This document shows positions 7,331-15,295 of a stretch of 36,125 nt of DNA, piece by piece. The notes under the pieces were generated by a model. It was not told the origin of the DNA. It did no database searches and saw only the letters and a program-made list of their open reading frames with translations. The stretch spans positions 1 to 36,125 of IMG/VR virus record IMGVR_UViG_3300032053_000247; one strand, written 5' to 3'. Every line of letters begins with the position of its first letter. Positions within the stretch are counted from its first letter, which is position 1. Position numbers and translations under genes: made by a program. The DNA comes from a virus.

Positions 7331-7672
7331 ATGTCTATGAATATCAGGTCTGAAGAACTAAGTAGTAAAATAAAAACATGGTTATTTCCATCTCTAGTAA
7401 CAGTTCTTGCAGCCCTCATCTGGAGAGATGTTACGGAACTTAAAACAGATGTCAAAGCACTTTTAGCTCAATCTAATATAGATAAGACTAGAATAGATAA
7501 TATTGAAAGGGAGTTGTTTAATAAACAAACGACCCTTTTTATTTTAGATGGTGGTCCTAAAAAAGACGATAATGGAGATTCTTTGTTCTTCAATAAAGAA
7601 TTAGCTTTAATAGATAATAAAGATAAAAAAAAACCATCGGTTCATCTAAAAAAAGCTAAAAATGTTATATAA
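7331..7672 (+). CDS. Membrane-anchored coiled-coil protein of the lysis block
   Basis: 113 residues: a cytoplasmic start, one transmembrane segment (about 17-32, WLFPSLVTVLAALIW), then a helical region with heptads (TELKTDVKALLAQSN ... RIDNIERELF) and a charged tail. It is the first gene of the plus-strand lysis block and overlaps the next gene by 11 nt. The topology resembles a phage spanin- or holin-accessory protein; this is inferred from position and topology only. Confidence 0.6.
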   Translation: MSMNIRSEELSSKIKTWLFPSLVTVLAALIWRDVTELKTDVKALLAQSNIDKTRIDNIERELFNKQTTLFILDGGPKKDDNGDSLFFNKELALIDNKDKKKPSVHLKKAKNVI

Positions 7673-8279
7673 GTTAATAAAATCTAATATTTCTAGTTTA
7701 GTAATAGCAGTTCTTATTTTAATTATACTATTACAAAAGTGTGACAGTTCTTCACAGGTTGTTCCTGCTCCAAAAATAGATACAGTGCTTCAATATGTAG
7801 AAGTTAGAGATACCGTTAGAAGTAAACCTATATTTATAAAGACAAAAAAAGATACTATTTGGTTAGATAGTATAGTTTATAAACCAGATACATCGTATCC
7901 AGTATTATTAGATCAGTACTTAAATATAGGTAATAAGCATTTTGCTACTAATGTATTTAGAAGTGAGTTTTCTTTGGGTACATACGGTAATGCAACAGTT
8001 ATAGATACAATTAGACAGAACAAACTGATTTCTAGTGGTTTTGAATATGATATCTTAGTTCCTGAAAAGAGTATTACAATAGTAAAACAAGCTCCACCAA
8101 AAAGACAAGTGTATATTGGTGTTAGTTTGTATGGAGATAGAATAAATTTTATAGATGGTCTTCATGTAGGAGGGTTATATAAAGATAAACAAGACAGGAT
8201 TACTGGGGTTTCTGTTGGTTATGGTTCTAATAATATTCAGTTTGGTATATCATCTTATTGGAAACTAAAACTTAAATAA
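7662..8279 (+). CDS. Membrane-anchored envelope protein of the lysis block
   Basis: 205 residues. Hydrophobic anchor at about 10-26 (SLVIAVLILIILLQKC) followed by a Ser/Pro linker; the Cys at the end could be lipidated, though the lipobox is poor. The rest is β-rich, and the C-terminal 60 residues (VYIGVSLYGD ... GVSVGYGSNNIQFGISSYW) look like outer-membrane β-hairpins. The location between a membrane coiled-coil protein and a holin-like gene suggests a spanin-like role joining membranes during lysis, not proven. Confidence 0.55.
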   Translation: MLYKLIKSNISSLVIAVLILIILLQKCDSSSQVVPAPKIDTVLQYVEVRDTVRSKPIFIKTKKDTIWLDSIVYKPDTSYPVLLDQYLNIGNKHFATNVFRSEFSLGTYGNATVIDTIRQNKLISSGFEYDILVPEKSITIVKQAPPKRQVYIGVSLYGDRINFIDGLHVGGLYKDKQDRITGVSVGYGSNNIQFGISSYWKLKLK

Positions 8280-8280
8280 C

Positions 8281-8490
8281 ATGGACTTTGGATTAAAATC
8301 TTATTTTAAACCCACTCCTAAGAGGATTAGGGTTTTTGGTGATTCACTAGCAGCATCTGGTACATTTGGTGCTTCTATTGTAATAATGAATGGTCATCCT
8401 TTAGCAGGTACAATTATAATGATTGCTGCTGTAGCAGGTAAGTTTATTTCTAATTTCTTCAGCGATGGAGATGTAAAATCTGAAGCATAA
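8281..8490 (+). CDS. Holin-like small membrane protein
   Basis: 69 residues with a basic N-terminus (KPTPKRIR), two hydrophobic Gly/Ala-rich helices separated by a tight turn (NGHPLAG), and a short acidic tail. This size and topology are typical of phage holins, and the ATG of the amidase gene overlaps its stop (TAATG). It would form the membrane lesion releasing the endolysin. Assignment rests on topology and adjacency. Confidence 0.65.
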   Translation: MDFGLKSYFKPTPKRIRVFGDSLAASGTFGASIVIMNGHPLAGTIIMIAAVAGKFISNFFSDGDVKSEA

Positions 8491-9140
8491 TGAACATTAA
8501 ACAAGTAAAATTTAATGAAAGTCAGTATTTTGCTGAAGTTCATCCAAAATCACAGATATATCTTCATCACACAGCTGGTAATGCATCTGGTGAACAAACT
8601 TTTAGGGGATGGGAATCAAATGCTGAACGAGTTGCTACTTGCGTAGTAATATCTGGTAAAGGACCAAACGTTATTGATGGTGAGATAAATCAAGGATATA
8701 GTTCTAAATTCTGGGCATACCATTTAGGACTTAAAGAAACTACTTTTCAAAGACATAGTATACCATATCAGTCTTTAGATAGAATATCTATAGGTATTGA
8801 AATATGTAATTGGGGTCAGCTTACTGAAAAAGATGGTAAGTTTATTAATTATGTAAATAGAGAAGTGGCTAAGGAAGATGTTTGTACACTTGATAAGTTC
8901 TATAAAGGACATAAATATTTCCATAATTATACAGATTTACAAATTCAATCTGTAAAAGATCTTTTACTTCTTTGGAAAGATAAGTATGGTATTCCTTTAA
9001 CTTATCATGAGGATATCTGGGATATATGTCCTAGAGCGTTGAAAGGAGAAAAAGGCGTGTATACACATAATTCAGTTAGAACTGATAAGATTGATATATA
9101 TCCTCATCCTAAAATGATAGCAATGTTAAAATCTTTATAA
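8490..9140 (+). CDS. N-acetylmuramoyl-L-alanine amidase endolysin (Amidase_2/PGRP fold)
   Basis: 216 residues. The Amidase_2 landmarks are present: first zinc His in LHHTAG (25-30), AYHLG (76-80), SIGIEICN (100-107), and the C-terminal HNSVRTDKIDIYPHP (193-207) supplying the second zinc His and the K/D ligand-site residues. It cleaves the amide between MurNAc and L-Ala in peptidoglycan. No signal peptide, so it should depend on the holin-like protein encoded just upstream. Full length for a single-domain phage amidase. Confidence 0.9.
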   Translation: MNIKQVKFNESQYFAEVHPKSQIYLHHTAGNASGEQTFRGWESNAERVATCVVISGKGPNVIDGEINQGYSSKFWAYHLGLKETTFQRHSIPYQSLDRISIGIEICNWGQLTEKDGKFINYVNREVAKEDVCTLDKFYKGHKYFHNYTDLQIQSVKDLLLLWKDKYGIPLTYHEDIWDICPRALKGEKGVYTHNSVRTDKIDIYPHPKMIAMLKSL

Positions 9141-9155
9141 TTTAAATATATAAAA

Positions 9156-9557
9156 ATGAAAAAAAGAGCATTTGTAAGGTACAGTAAGCAAGGCAAAATT
9201 GTACCTGGTAGTTTGATCCTAACTGGGGGTGCATATCCTCAAGGACCATCTACATGGAATGAAGTTCCAGCAGACCTATGTTGTGATCTTATAACACTAA
9301 CATACACTGTACCCACTTCAACAATTAATTTTGTAACAGTAAGACTGTTCTGTAATGGTACAAGAATACATTATTTGTTTACAACAAGTAATTCTAGCAC
9401 TATTGGATCATTAATTGATATATTAAATGATACATTTAATGTATTAGGAACATTTTCTAATCCTAGTGGAAACATTATTGAATTAGTAATGAGTGGTGAA
9501 CAAAAAACAGTATTGTGTCCTACAGGAACATTAACATTTGACGTTATAGCAGATTAA
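9156..9557 (+). CDS. Virion/tail-associated protein with N-terminal repeated module
   Basis: 133 residues. Residues 4-42 (RAFVRYSKQGKIVPGSLILT, then G.YP...W.EVPADLCC) form a module that occurs twice more in the protein encoded at 10405-11469. The C-terminal part is β-rich and Thr/Ser/Asn-rich, as in receptor-binding proteins. It follows the endolysin and precedes further virion-type genes. I infer a tail or appendage component; no catalytic motif. Confidence 0.6.
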   Translation: MKKRAFVRYSKQGKIVPGSLILTGGAYPQGPSTWNEVPADLCCDLITLTYTVPTSTINFVTVRLFCNGTRIHYLFTTSNSSTIGSLIDILNDTFNVLGTFSNPSGNIIELVMSGEQKTVLCPTGTLTFDVIAD

Positions 9558-9580
9558 AAAAACATTAAAAACTTATAATA

Positions 9581-10264
9581 ATGGCAATAAGAAAGTTTAA
9601 ACCGTCAAGTCCTGATAAATCATTAGGTAAAATAAAAGGTGACGCTGAGTTTGCAAGATTTGGTCATCTTAATAGATTGATAGATGATGTAGAAACTGAT
9701 AAAGCTGATCAAGAAATACATAACATACCATATCCTTTTATATCCTATCCACAATCTACATTATTTAATGCAGGTCCTATATATCAATATCCTAGTAGTC
9801 AAGGTGGGTTTATTCCAGCTGTCACTTTAAATAGTTATAAAGTGAGAGGAGTACTTGAGTATAGTGGAAGTTCTGTAATTAATGAATATCTTGGTACAAT
9901 TAAAATTATACCCACTGATGAATTATATGGTGGTCCTATTTTATTTCCTGGTAAAATAACAGGTATGGTGGCAGCTAATGAAGATGGTAGTATATATGAT
10001 CCCACTATAAATATTACAACCACTCCTTTAGCAGATGGTGCTCTAATGTGGGATACAGATGCTGGAGAATATATTACTTTATATGGTGTTAAAATGATGT
10101 TGTATAGTTATGGACCAGCAGACCCCGTTACAGGAGAAATTAACTATGCTCTTGTATTAGAAGCATATGGATCAGTACCTACAGGAGATTTAGCTACATC
10201 TCTTATATCTTATGATTTTGAATTTGCATTAGGTAACTCTAATGTTACCCTTTGGTGGGATTAA
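9581..10264 (+). CDS. Putative virion (tail/appendage) protein
   Basis: 227 residues. The N-terminus has F-A-R-F-G-H-L-N-R-L-I-D-D-V (about 24-37), a short helix I recognise from the start of tail-fibre-type proteins of Bacteroidota phages. The rest is β-rich and Gly/Tyr/Pro-rich (YPFISYP, YGGPILFPGKI, YSYGPADPVTGE), with no enzyme motif. It lies in a row of putative appendage genes. Virion location is inferred. Confidence 0.55.
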   Translation: MAIRKFKPSSPDKSLGKIKGDAEFARFGHLNRLIDDVETDKADQEIHNIPYPFISYPQSTLFNAGPIYQYPSSQGGFIPAVTLNSYKVRGVLEYSGSSVINEYLGTIKIIPTDELYGGPILFPGKITGMVAANEDGSIYDPTINITTTPLADGALMWDTDAGEYITLYGVKMMLYSYGPADPVTGEINYALVLEAYGSVPTGDLATSLISYDFEFALGNSNVTLWWD

Positions 10265-10283
10265 CTTTTAAAACTTAAATATT

Positions 10284-10412
10284 ATGTCAACCACTCCACT
10301 ATTTTCTAATCTTCCAGCTTCTAAACCAGTATCTGAAAAAGTACAAGAGATTTTAGATAAGTCAAAAGCTAAGGTGGAAGCTGAACAAGCTAAATTTATA
10401 GCAAATGCTTAA
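10284..10412 (+). CDS. Small helical protein (42 aa)
   Basis: Starts MSTTPLFSNLPASKPVSEKV and continues as an Ala/Lys/Glu-rich amphipathic helix (EILDKSKAKVEAEQAKFIANA). It begins 20 nt after the previous stop and overlaps the next start by 8 nt, which supports translation. Unknown role; possibly an assembly peptide for the neighbouring virion proteins. Confidence 0.5.
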   Translation: MSTTPLFSNLPASKPVSEKVQEILDKSKAKVEAEQAKFIANA

Positions 10413-11469
10413 AAAATATGCTTTCGTAAAATATACAAAAAAGGGAAAGCTTATACCAGGTAGTCTTGTTGTCACTGAGAGTTATCCAACAGAGACAGCT
10501 AATGGTGTATGGGAAGAAGTTCCTATGAAACTTTATTATTCTATTTCTAATACAGTTTACTCTAGTAATCTTAGAGCTTTTATAAAATATACTGAATACG
10601 GGGATATTATACCCGGAAGTATGATTGTTACTCAAGGTTCTTTTCCTTCTAAAGAGGGAAGAGCTAAATGGTATGAAGTTTCTATAAATGCATGTTGTAA
10701 ATGTAGTAGTACATTCGATTTACCATTATTTCTTTCTAGGATGAATACTTGCTATGAACAAGCAACAATTCTTGTTCCTCGTATAGTTTATTTTACTGAT
10801 GAACCAAATAATAGTTTATTAGGACCTTTTACTCTTATTATTAATGGATGCGATGATATGTATGATAGTGGTAACCTATATAATACCAATCTTACACAAC
10901 TATATGTTGATATTGCAGAAGACAATGTTGATTATAATTTAAGTATTCCATATACACATACACAAGATGATAATGATTCTAATTGTAGTTACACAAATCC
11001 TCCAATGGATGGAACTATTGTAAACGGTAGCTCGTATTTTGGTTCTGGAAGTACATATTTCACTAATATGTATCCTGGAATGTTCATTACAGCAGCTACA
11101 TGTGTGAATGTTACAGAGTTTAGTATTACAGGTGATATAGGAACAGATGGTGGTGGTATAGATGCTGCATATATTCAAACAGCTCATCCTGGATGGACAG
11201 CATTTATTAAAACAAATTATGATAATGATGACGAAGATCCTAGCATAAACCATATTATTCTAGTTTATGGAGATGTATCAGAAGCTACACAACTTTATGA
11301 TAATACAGGAGAATATGATGATCATTGTGTACAAGGACTTGGTCCTCAAAATAATACAATAATTACAGCTGTTGTAGCTACAGAAACTGGTACACCAGCT
11401 CTTACAGAAGAAGAAGCATTAGCAATAGCTAATAGGATATTAGATGTTTACGAAAATCCTTGTGTTTAG
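10405..11469 (+). CDS. Putative receptor-binding/tail protein with two copies of the repeated module
   Basis: 354 residues. Residues 5-43 (AFVKYTKKGKLIPGSLVVT, YP...W.EVPMKL) and 56-95 (RAFIKYTEYGDIIPGSMIVT, FP...WYEVS) are two copies of the module at the start of the 9156 protein. A Cys-containing linker leads to a long β-type region rich in Asn, Asp, Tyr, Thr and Gly, with an acidic stretch DNDDEDPS, as in adhesins. It ends in a short helix (EEEALAIANRILDVY). The stop is TAG. A tail or fibre role is inferred from composition and context. Confidence 0.6.
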   Translation: MLKKYAFVKYTKKGKLIPGSLVVTESYPTETANGVWEEVPMKLYYSISNTVYSSNLRAFIKYTEYGDIIPGSMIVTQGSFPSKEGRAKWYEVSINACCKCSSTFDLPLFLSRMNTCYEQATILVPRIVYFTDEPNNSLLGPFTLIINGCDDMYDSGNLYNTNLTQLYVDIAEDNVDYNLSIPYTHTQDDNDSNCSYTNPPMDGTIVNGSSYFGSGSTYFTNMYPGMFITAATCVNVTEFSITGDIGTDGGGIDAAYIQTAHPGWTAFIKTNYDNDDEDPSINHIILVYGDVSEATQLYDNTGEYDDHCVQGLGPQNNTIITAVVATETGTPALTEEEALAIANRILDVYENPCV

Positions 11470-11528
11470 ATGCAGATATAACTTATTTATAAGCTAATAA
11501 TACAGTAACAATAATAACCTAACAAGTA

Positions 11529-11588
11529 ATGAAAAAATTTATAGAATTCCTTAAAAGTATCATATGGCAAAAGCAGGTTCAGAATTAA
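11529..11588 (+). CDS. Possible 19-residue leader peptide
   Basis: MKKFIEFLKSIIWQKQVQN followed by TAA. It overlaps the next gene by 25 nt in another frame. A-rich sequence precedes its ATG. It may be a short coupled peptide for the basic protein that follows, or chance. Confidence 0.25.
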   Translation: MKKFIEFLKSIIWQKQVQN

Positions 11589-11683
11589 GAAAAGTCTCCT
11601 TTGGTAAAAGAAGAAAAGGTAAAGCCCAAAAGCGTAAAGGTCCAAAAGATAAGCAAGTCTCCAAGTACAGGGGTCAAGGCTAA
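11564..11683 (+). CDS. Very basic small protein (39 aa)
   Basis: MAKAGSELRKVSFGKRRKGK, then an equally basic tail with QKRKGPKDKQ and a final YRGQG. Lys and Arg make up about a third of the residues and there is no hydrophobic core, so nucleic-acid or acidic-partner binding is likely. It is the last gene of the plus-strand lysis/tail block before a strong terminator. Small conserved basic proteins occur at such places in crAss-like phages (from memory). Confidence 0.6.
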   Translation: MAKAGSELRKVSFGKRRKGKAQKRKGPKDKQVSKYRGQG

Positions 11684-11764
11684 AAAAGTTAAGTAGAATT
11701 CCTAGTGAGAATCATTCTTCACTAGTCCATAACACCATATTATGCCTACCTATGGACAACTAGG

Positions 11765-11803
11765 AAAAAAGGGTACCCCTTACAGGTACCCTCTTTCTTT
11801 TTA
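11765..11803. terminator. Bidirectional rho-independent terminator
   Basis: Perfect 7-bp stem GGGTACC (11771-11777) with GGTACCC (11785-11791) and a 7-nt loop. The plus strand continues TCTTTCTTTTT and the minus strand continues TTTTTTCC, so it can end both the plus-strand lysis/tail block and the converging ung gene. A second hairpin (CTAGTGA/TCACTAG, 11701-11724) lies upstream. Confidence 0.8.
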
Positions 11804-12523
11804 CCAAACTATTGGATTCTTTTTATTTGCTATAAGATATTCGTTTATTTTATTAAACACCCATGCACCATCCCAGTCATTATCTTTTTTATAAGCTGCA
11901 GATGCTGGATGAGACGCTATTATCACATCATGATGATTATGTATAAATATTCTAAAAGATTCAGCTTGTTTACCAAGTAGAACAAACACTACATTTTCTT
12001 TCTTACTGCAGATTTGATCTAGTACATTCAATAAGAAATCATTCCAGATCTCATAGTGAGTAGCTGGTTTACCTATTTGAGTGGTTAGAGCTGAATTAAG
12101 GAGTAGTACACCCTGATTTGACCATCTGGTTAGATCTGGATCGTCAGTTGAACTACGGTACTCAAACGGTACAGATTTCTCTATACCTCTGAGCATATAC
12201 TTAAGACTAGGTTGTGTTTTTCTGGTTTCCCCGCATGAAAATGCTATACCATCAGCAACACCTATTGTGAAATAAGGATCTTGACCTATTATAACCACCT
12301 CAGTTTTATCCCAAGGACACTCTTGAAATGCTCTAAATACGTTCTTTAACCCCGGAGTGAACCGTTTTTCTTCAAATACTTCTTGTTGTAGCTTTTCTAG
12401 TATAGATGTAAAATCTTGACTATTAAGAAACACTCTGAGTATATCAGCCCAACCAGAAGGTTTTAGCTTATCTATTAATTTTTCTTTTGTATTTTGTATT
12501 AAAAGTTCATCTACTGTAACCAT
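11801..12523 (-). CDS. ung: Uracil-DNA glycosylase, family 1
   Basis: 240 residues, close to the usual length for bacterial Ung. Motifs: water-activating loop GQDPYF (80-85, catalytic Asp82; the usual last residue is His), uracil-pocket GIAFS (92-96), LLLNSALT with Asn143, and the Leu-intercalation loop HPASAAY (205-211) with catalytic His205. It removes uracil from DNA, starting base-excision repair. A phage Ung argues for a thymine-containing genome. It is the last gene of the long minus-strand block before the bidirectional terminator, and divergent from the gene at 12555. Confidence 0.93.
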   Translation of the reverse strand: MVTVDELLIQNTKEKLIDKLKPSGWADILRVFLNSQDFTSILEKLQQEVFEEKRFTPGLKNVFRAFQECPWDKTEVVIIGQDPYFTIGVADGIAFSCGETRKTQPSLKYMLRGIEKSVPFEYRSSTDDPDLTRWSNQGVLLLNSALTTQIGKPATHYEIWNDFLLNVLDQICSKKENVVFVLLGKQAESFRIFIHNHHDVIIASHPASAAYKKDNDWDGAWVFNKINEYLIANKKNPIVW

Positions 12524-12554
12524 TTTTTATTATTTTTGTTACAAATTATTAATT

Positions 12555-12878
12555 ATGGATAGTAATAAAATTGAAGTGATTGACCATAAAGCTATTATAA
12601 AAATAGAATTTAGTGGTAGTTTCTATAAATCAGTACAGAATGCAATGATCCATCTATCATCATACAGGGAAGCAGAAGAACTCACTGCTTTGATTGCAAA
12701 GTTGAACAATTCAGTTCCTGATGAAGATTTTGATGATTGGGAAGCATCAATGGAAACAATGCTTATATTATGTGCTGAAGTGGAAGAAAGAGCAAAAGAA
12801 CAAAAATGTACAAGAGAAGTTGATATTCCTACTGAACCCGTTGTTGAAGATACAACAGTGAAAGACACTAGCTTATAG
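12555..12878 (+). CDS. Conserved hypothetical, lone plus-strand gene
   Basis: 107 residues, acidic, helical, no membrane segment (FSGSFYKSVQNAM ... LILCAEVEERAKEQ). It is the only plus-strand gene inside the long minus-strand block, starts 31 nt from the ung ATG, and its 3' end overlaps the converging neighbour by 11 nt. A TATTTTTG box (12531-12538) fits the TAnnTTTG element, but there is no good TTTG upstream. Function unknown. Confidence 0.7.
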   Translation: MDSNKIEVIDHKAIIKIEFSGSFYKSVQNAMIHLSSYREAEELTALIAKLNNSVPDEDFDDWEASMETMLILCAEVEERAKEQKCTREVDIPTEPVVEDTTVKDTSL

Positions 12879-13263
12879 AATAGTCTATAGCTTCTCCTAT
12901 TTGTTTCATTGCTTCAATACACAATGCTAATTCTTGTTTATTACATTTACCTAGACTCTTACAATATAAGAACCTAGAACCTTCTAATTCTTTTTCTATA
13001 CATAAACCTGCACGTTTTTTAACGAGCAGTTTCATATCTTCAAAAGTCTCTCCGATAAAAGTTGCTAGTTCTCTAATCATAGCATGAACCTTTGCTAGTT
13101 GTGCAAGAGTACCATCATCAGATTGTAACTCCATATACACTTCTATTAAAGATCCATCTGGTATTGATTCTGTAAAATATCCATAGGTGGTTTTATCTTG
13201 TATGTTTACATAGTCAAGACTTACACCATTCTTTCTTAAAAGACCTGTATATCTATTTTTCAT
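12868..13263 (-). CDS. Conserved hypothetical, weakly NinB-like
   Basis: 131 residues. The C-terminal half has a helical pattern with invariant-looking residues (MIRELATFIGETFEDMKLLV, KKRAGL, then KSLGKCNKQELALCIEAM). The spacing is reminiscent of NinB-type phage recombination proteins (helix, K-S..., E-x-L...), but the resemblance is weak. It overlaps the next upstream gene by 11 nt and sits downstream of an SF2 helicase, compatible with recombination. Function not established. Confidence 0.65.
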   Translation of the reverse strand: MKNRYTGLLRKNGVSLDYVNIQDKTTYGYFTESIPDGSLIEVYMELQSDDGTLAQLAKVHAMIRELATFIGETFEDMKLLVKKRAGLCIEKELEGSRFLYCKSLGKCNKQELALCIEAMKQIGEAIDYSIS

Positions 13264-13639
13264 AAATGTAAAATCCTCTAGTTAATAGATTATTTTGTAT
13301 TTCTTCTATCTTATCATTATCTAAAAATTCTACTTTAGATTTTATAGTTTCAAGATCAGATAGAGCATCAGTTTGTTCACCTTTATTATCACAACCTATT
13401 ATTAGACCATGTCCAAAAAGATATTGTGAAGGGTAATGAGCAAACATAAATGCACCATGTTGATCTTCAGGTTCTCTTAATAATGCTTCATCGTCTACAT
13501 ATAGACCATCTTCATTATCAAGTATTATAGGAAGTGTAAATAAATCACAATTTAAGTGTTTATACATGTCTTCATTACCCTTAGTTACATCTATTTCATA
13601 GACGTTCTTTTTTATAACATCGATTTTTATTGCTTTCAT
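13253..13639 (-). CDS. DUF3846-like small protein
   Basis: 128 residues. A β-strand start (MKAIKIDVIKKNVYEIDV) is followed by the pattern CDLFTLP...LDNEDGLYVDDEALLRE and HGLIIGCDNKGE, which resembles small phage/plasmid proteins annotated as DUF3846 or similar. Probably cytoplasmic. The start lies 2 nt after the stop of the helicase gene, so it is co-transcribed with it. Function unknown. Confidence 0.65.
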   Translation of the reverse strand: MKAIKIDVIKKNVYEIDVTKGNEDMYKHLNCDLFTLPIILDNEDGLYVDDEALLREPEDQHGAFMFAHYPSQYLFGHGLIIGCDNKGEQTDALSDLETIKSKVEFLDNDKIEEIQNNLLTRGFYIYEK

Positions 13640-13641
13640 TT

Positions 13642-14757
13642 CTAAAAGTTTAATACGCTTTCGTTTTCTTTAATATGAGTAATCTTTGTTTGATCAAAGT
13701 CCTGAAGAGCTTGATTAATCCATTTCTCATCTACTGTTTTATCAAAGCATAGTATATGCACTGTAGATTTATCATTAGGATTTAATCTTAAAAGCCTACC
13801 AATTCTTTGTGAAGACTTTCTTTCATTACCATAAGCGTGTAGTATTACACCTTCTTTAAGATTAGGTATGTTTATACCCTCGCTAAGTTGTAGAACACAA
13901 GCTAGTTCTTCTATTTCACCATGACTAAACTGGTGTAGGTTAGATTCACTATCAGGGTTTTCAGAATCATATGTAAACTCACACAATCTTCTAGCTTGAG
14001 CTATGGTATTAGCAAACACTATACACTTATTATTTATTGTCTTCAATAACTTTTTAGCATATTCTTCTTTACTCTTAAACTCCATCATAACCTTCATTCT
14101 AAGAACGCTAGATATTTGTTTAGATTTAGGAGTGGTTGCTTCAGTTACTCTTCTAGACCAGTAGTTATAACTATCACGCTCAGATGTATACCAAGTTTTA
14201 CCTTTGGTTTCCATCTTATGTGTCTTATTACTATTTAATGGTAGATGATGTATTAGTATTCTATAATCGTTTAGAATAGCATCATCTATAGCATCATCAG
14301 TAATATACTTGTAAAGCACCGGACAATATTTCATCACCATTCTACCTTTCTCACTATGATTATATCGTGGTGGAGTACCGGTTAAACCTAGCACCCTACC
14401 GCTATATTTAGATAGGAAAGGATCATGTGTGTCTAATAGATTATGACATTCGTCAAGAACAACTAAATCATAGATGCGTGGGTTCTTTTTATTAATAGAC
14501 AGATATGTAGTAAACTCTATATCTTCTATATCAATATTGAACTTTTCAGCATCAGACTTCCAGGTATCAAATATAGAAAGCTTTGGTGCTACAACTAACA
14601 CTTTAAGATCTTCTTTTATAGTCACCTGTAAATAGTGAATATAGTTGAGACCAATGAGGGTTTTACCAACCCCCATTGAAATCCCAAGCGAACATCTTTT
14701 GTGCTTAATCGCAACATCCAAAGCTTCTTTTTGTATCTGTTCTCTCTTGTTAACCAT
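13642..14757 (-). CDS. SF2 DEAD/DEAH-like helicase
   Basis: 371 residues, a compact SF2 core. Motif I is GVGKT (29-33), motif II DECH (102-105), motif III LTGTPP (125-130), and motif VI QRIGRLLRL (317-325) with the arginine fingers. The C-terminal RecA domain begins near 240 (KCIVFANT). No accessory nuclease domain. Phage enzymes of this type remodel replication or recombination intermediates (compare T4 UvsW), but the substrate is not shown. The start overlaps the upstream stop by one base. Confidence 0.88.
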   Translation of the reverse strand: MVNKREQIQKEALDVAIKHKRCSLGISMGVGKTLIGLNYIHYLQVTIKEDLKVLVVAPKLSIFDTWKSDAEKFNIDIEDIEFTTYLSINKKNPRIYDLVVLDECHNLLDTHDPFLSKYSGRVLGLTGTPPRYNHSEKGRMVMKYCPVLYKYITDDAIDDAILNDYRILIHHLPLNSNKTHKMETKGKTWYTSERDSYNYWSRRVTEATTPKSKQISSVLRMKVMMEFKSKEEYAKKLLKTINNKCIVFANTIAQARRLCEFTYDSENPDSESNLHQFSHGEIEELACVLQLSEGINIPNLKEGVILHAYGNERKSSQRIGRLLRLNPNDKSTVHILCFDKTVDEKWINQALQDFDQTKITHIKENESVLNF

Positions 14758-15002
14758 TAATCAAAAACTCTTTGAATTGTTTTATCAAACGGGTTATATT
14801 CCACCTGATTGTATGAAGCATATCTACCCGGTTCAAATACCATTCTATCATGCTCATCGTGAGTAAGAATACCCATAGAGTTTAACATAAAACTAATTTT
14901 ATTATCAGTTTCAACATAATCAATGTCTTTACTAGACTCTAGAATGTGTTTGTGACCTACAATTTCTCCTTCTCCAAGGACAATACGTTTTGCTTTTTGC
15001 AT
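14757..15002 (-). CDS. Small conserved phage protein, cupin-like pattern
   Basis: 81 residues. An ordered His/Gly pattern (GEGEIVGHKHIL ... HDEHDRMVFEPGRY ... QVEYNPF) ends in a short helix. I recognise this G-H-x-H ... H-x-x-H ... PG-x-Y ... EY-x-P-F series from a family common in phages, with a likely small β-barrel fold and possible metal-binding His. Biochemical function unknown. It lies in the operon directly upstream of the SF2 helicase. Confidence 0.65.
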   Translation of the reverse strand: MQKAKRIVLGEGEIVGHKHILESSKDIDYVETDNKISFMLNSMGILTHDEHDRMVFEPGRYASYNQVEYNPFDKTIQRVFD

Positions 15003-15006
15003 AATG

Positions 15007-15291
15007 TTAGTTTTTATCTAATTTACTTAATTTTTCATTAAATTCCGTAGTCATTTCTTCTACATCATAAACTTTTTTACCGTCTTCATTCAAGTAGTAA
15101 CAATGATCTACTTGTATAGATTCTTCTTCTATTCTATCATTTTTATAATAATGCGCTATGTTGATTATTTGTAAAACTAAATCATCTACAGATTTTTTAG
15201 CTAGTTCAATATAGTCATCATTTGATTCATATTCATCACCAGCAAGTTCTATAATTTCATCGATTAAAATCTCTCTTAGTTTATTTTTCAT
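15007..15291 (-). CDS. Hypothetical acidic protein (94 aa)
   Basis: Acidic and helical (LREILIDEIIELAGDEYES ... KKSVDDLVLQIINIAHYY), ending in a charged helix. No membrane segment or motif. It has 4-nt spacing to both neighbours on the minus strand. Not recognised. Confidence 0.65.
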   Translation of the reverse strand: MKNKLREILIDEIIELAGDEYESNDDYIELAKKSVDDLVLQIINIAHYYKNDRIEEESIQVDHCYYLNEDGKKVYDVEEMTTEFNEKLSKLDKN

Positions 15292-15295
15292 TTGA

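Noticed and set aside
12523-12555. A full promoter between ung and the 12555 gene.
   Set aside because: The TATTTTTG box is present but no TTTG occurs 19-21 nt upstream, so it is only mentioned as a weak match.
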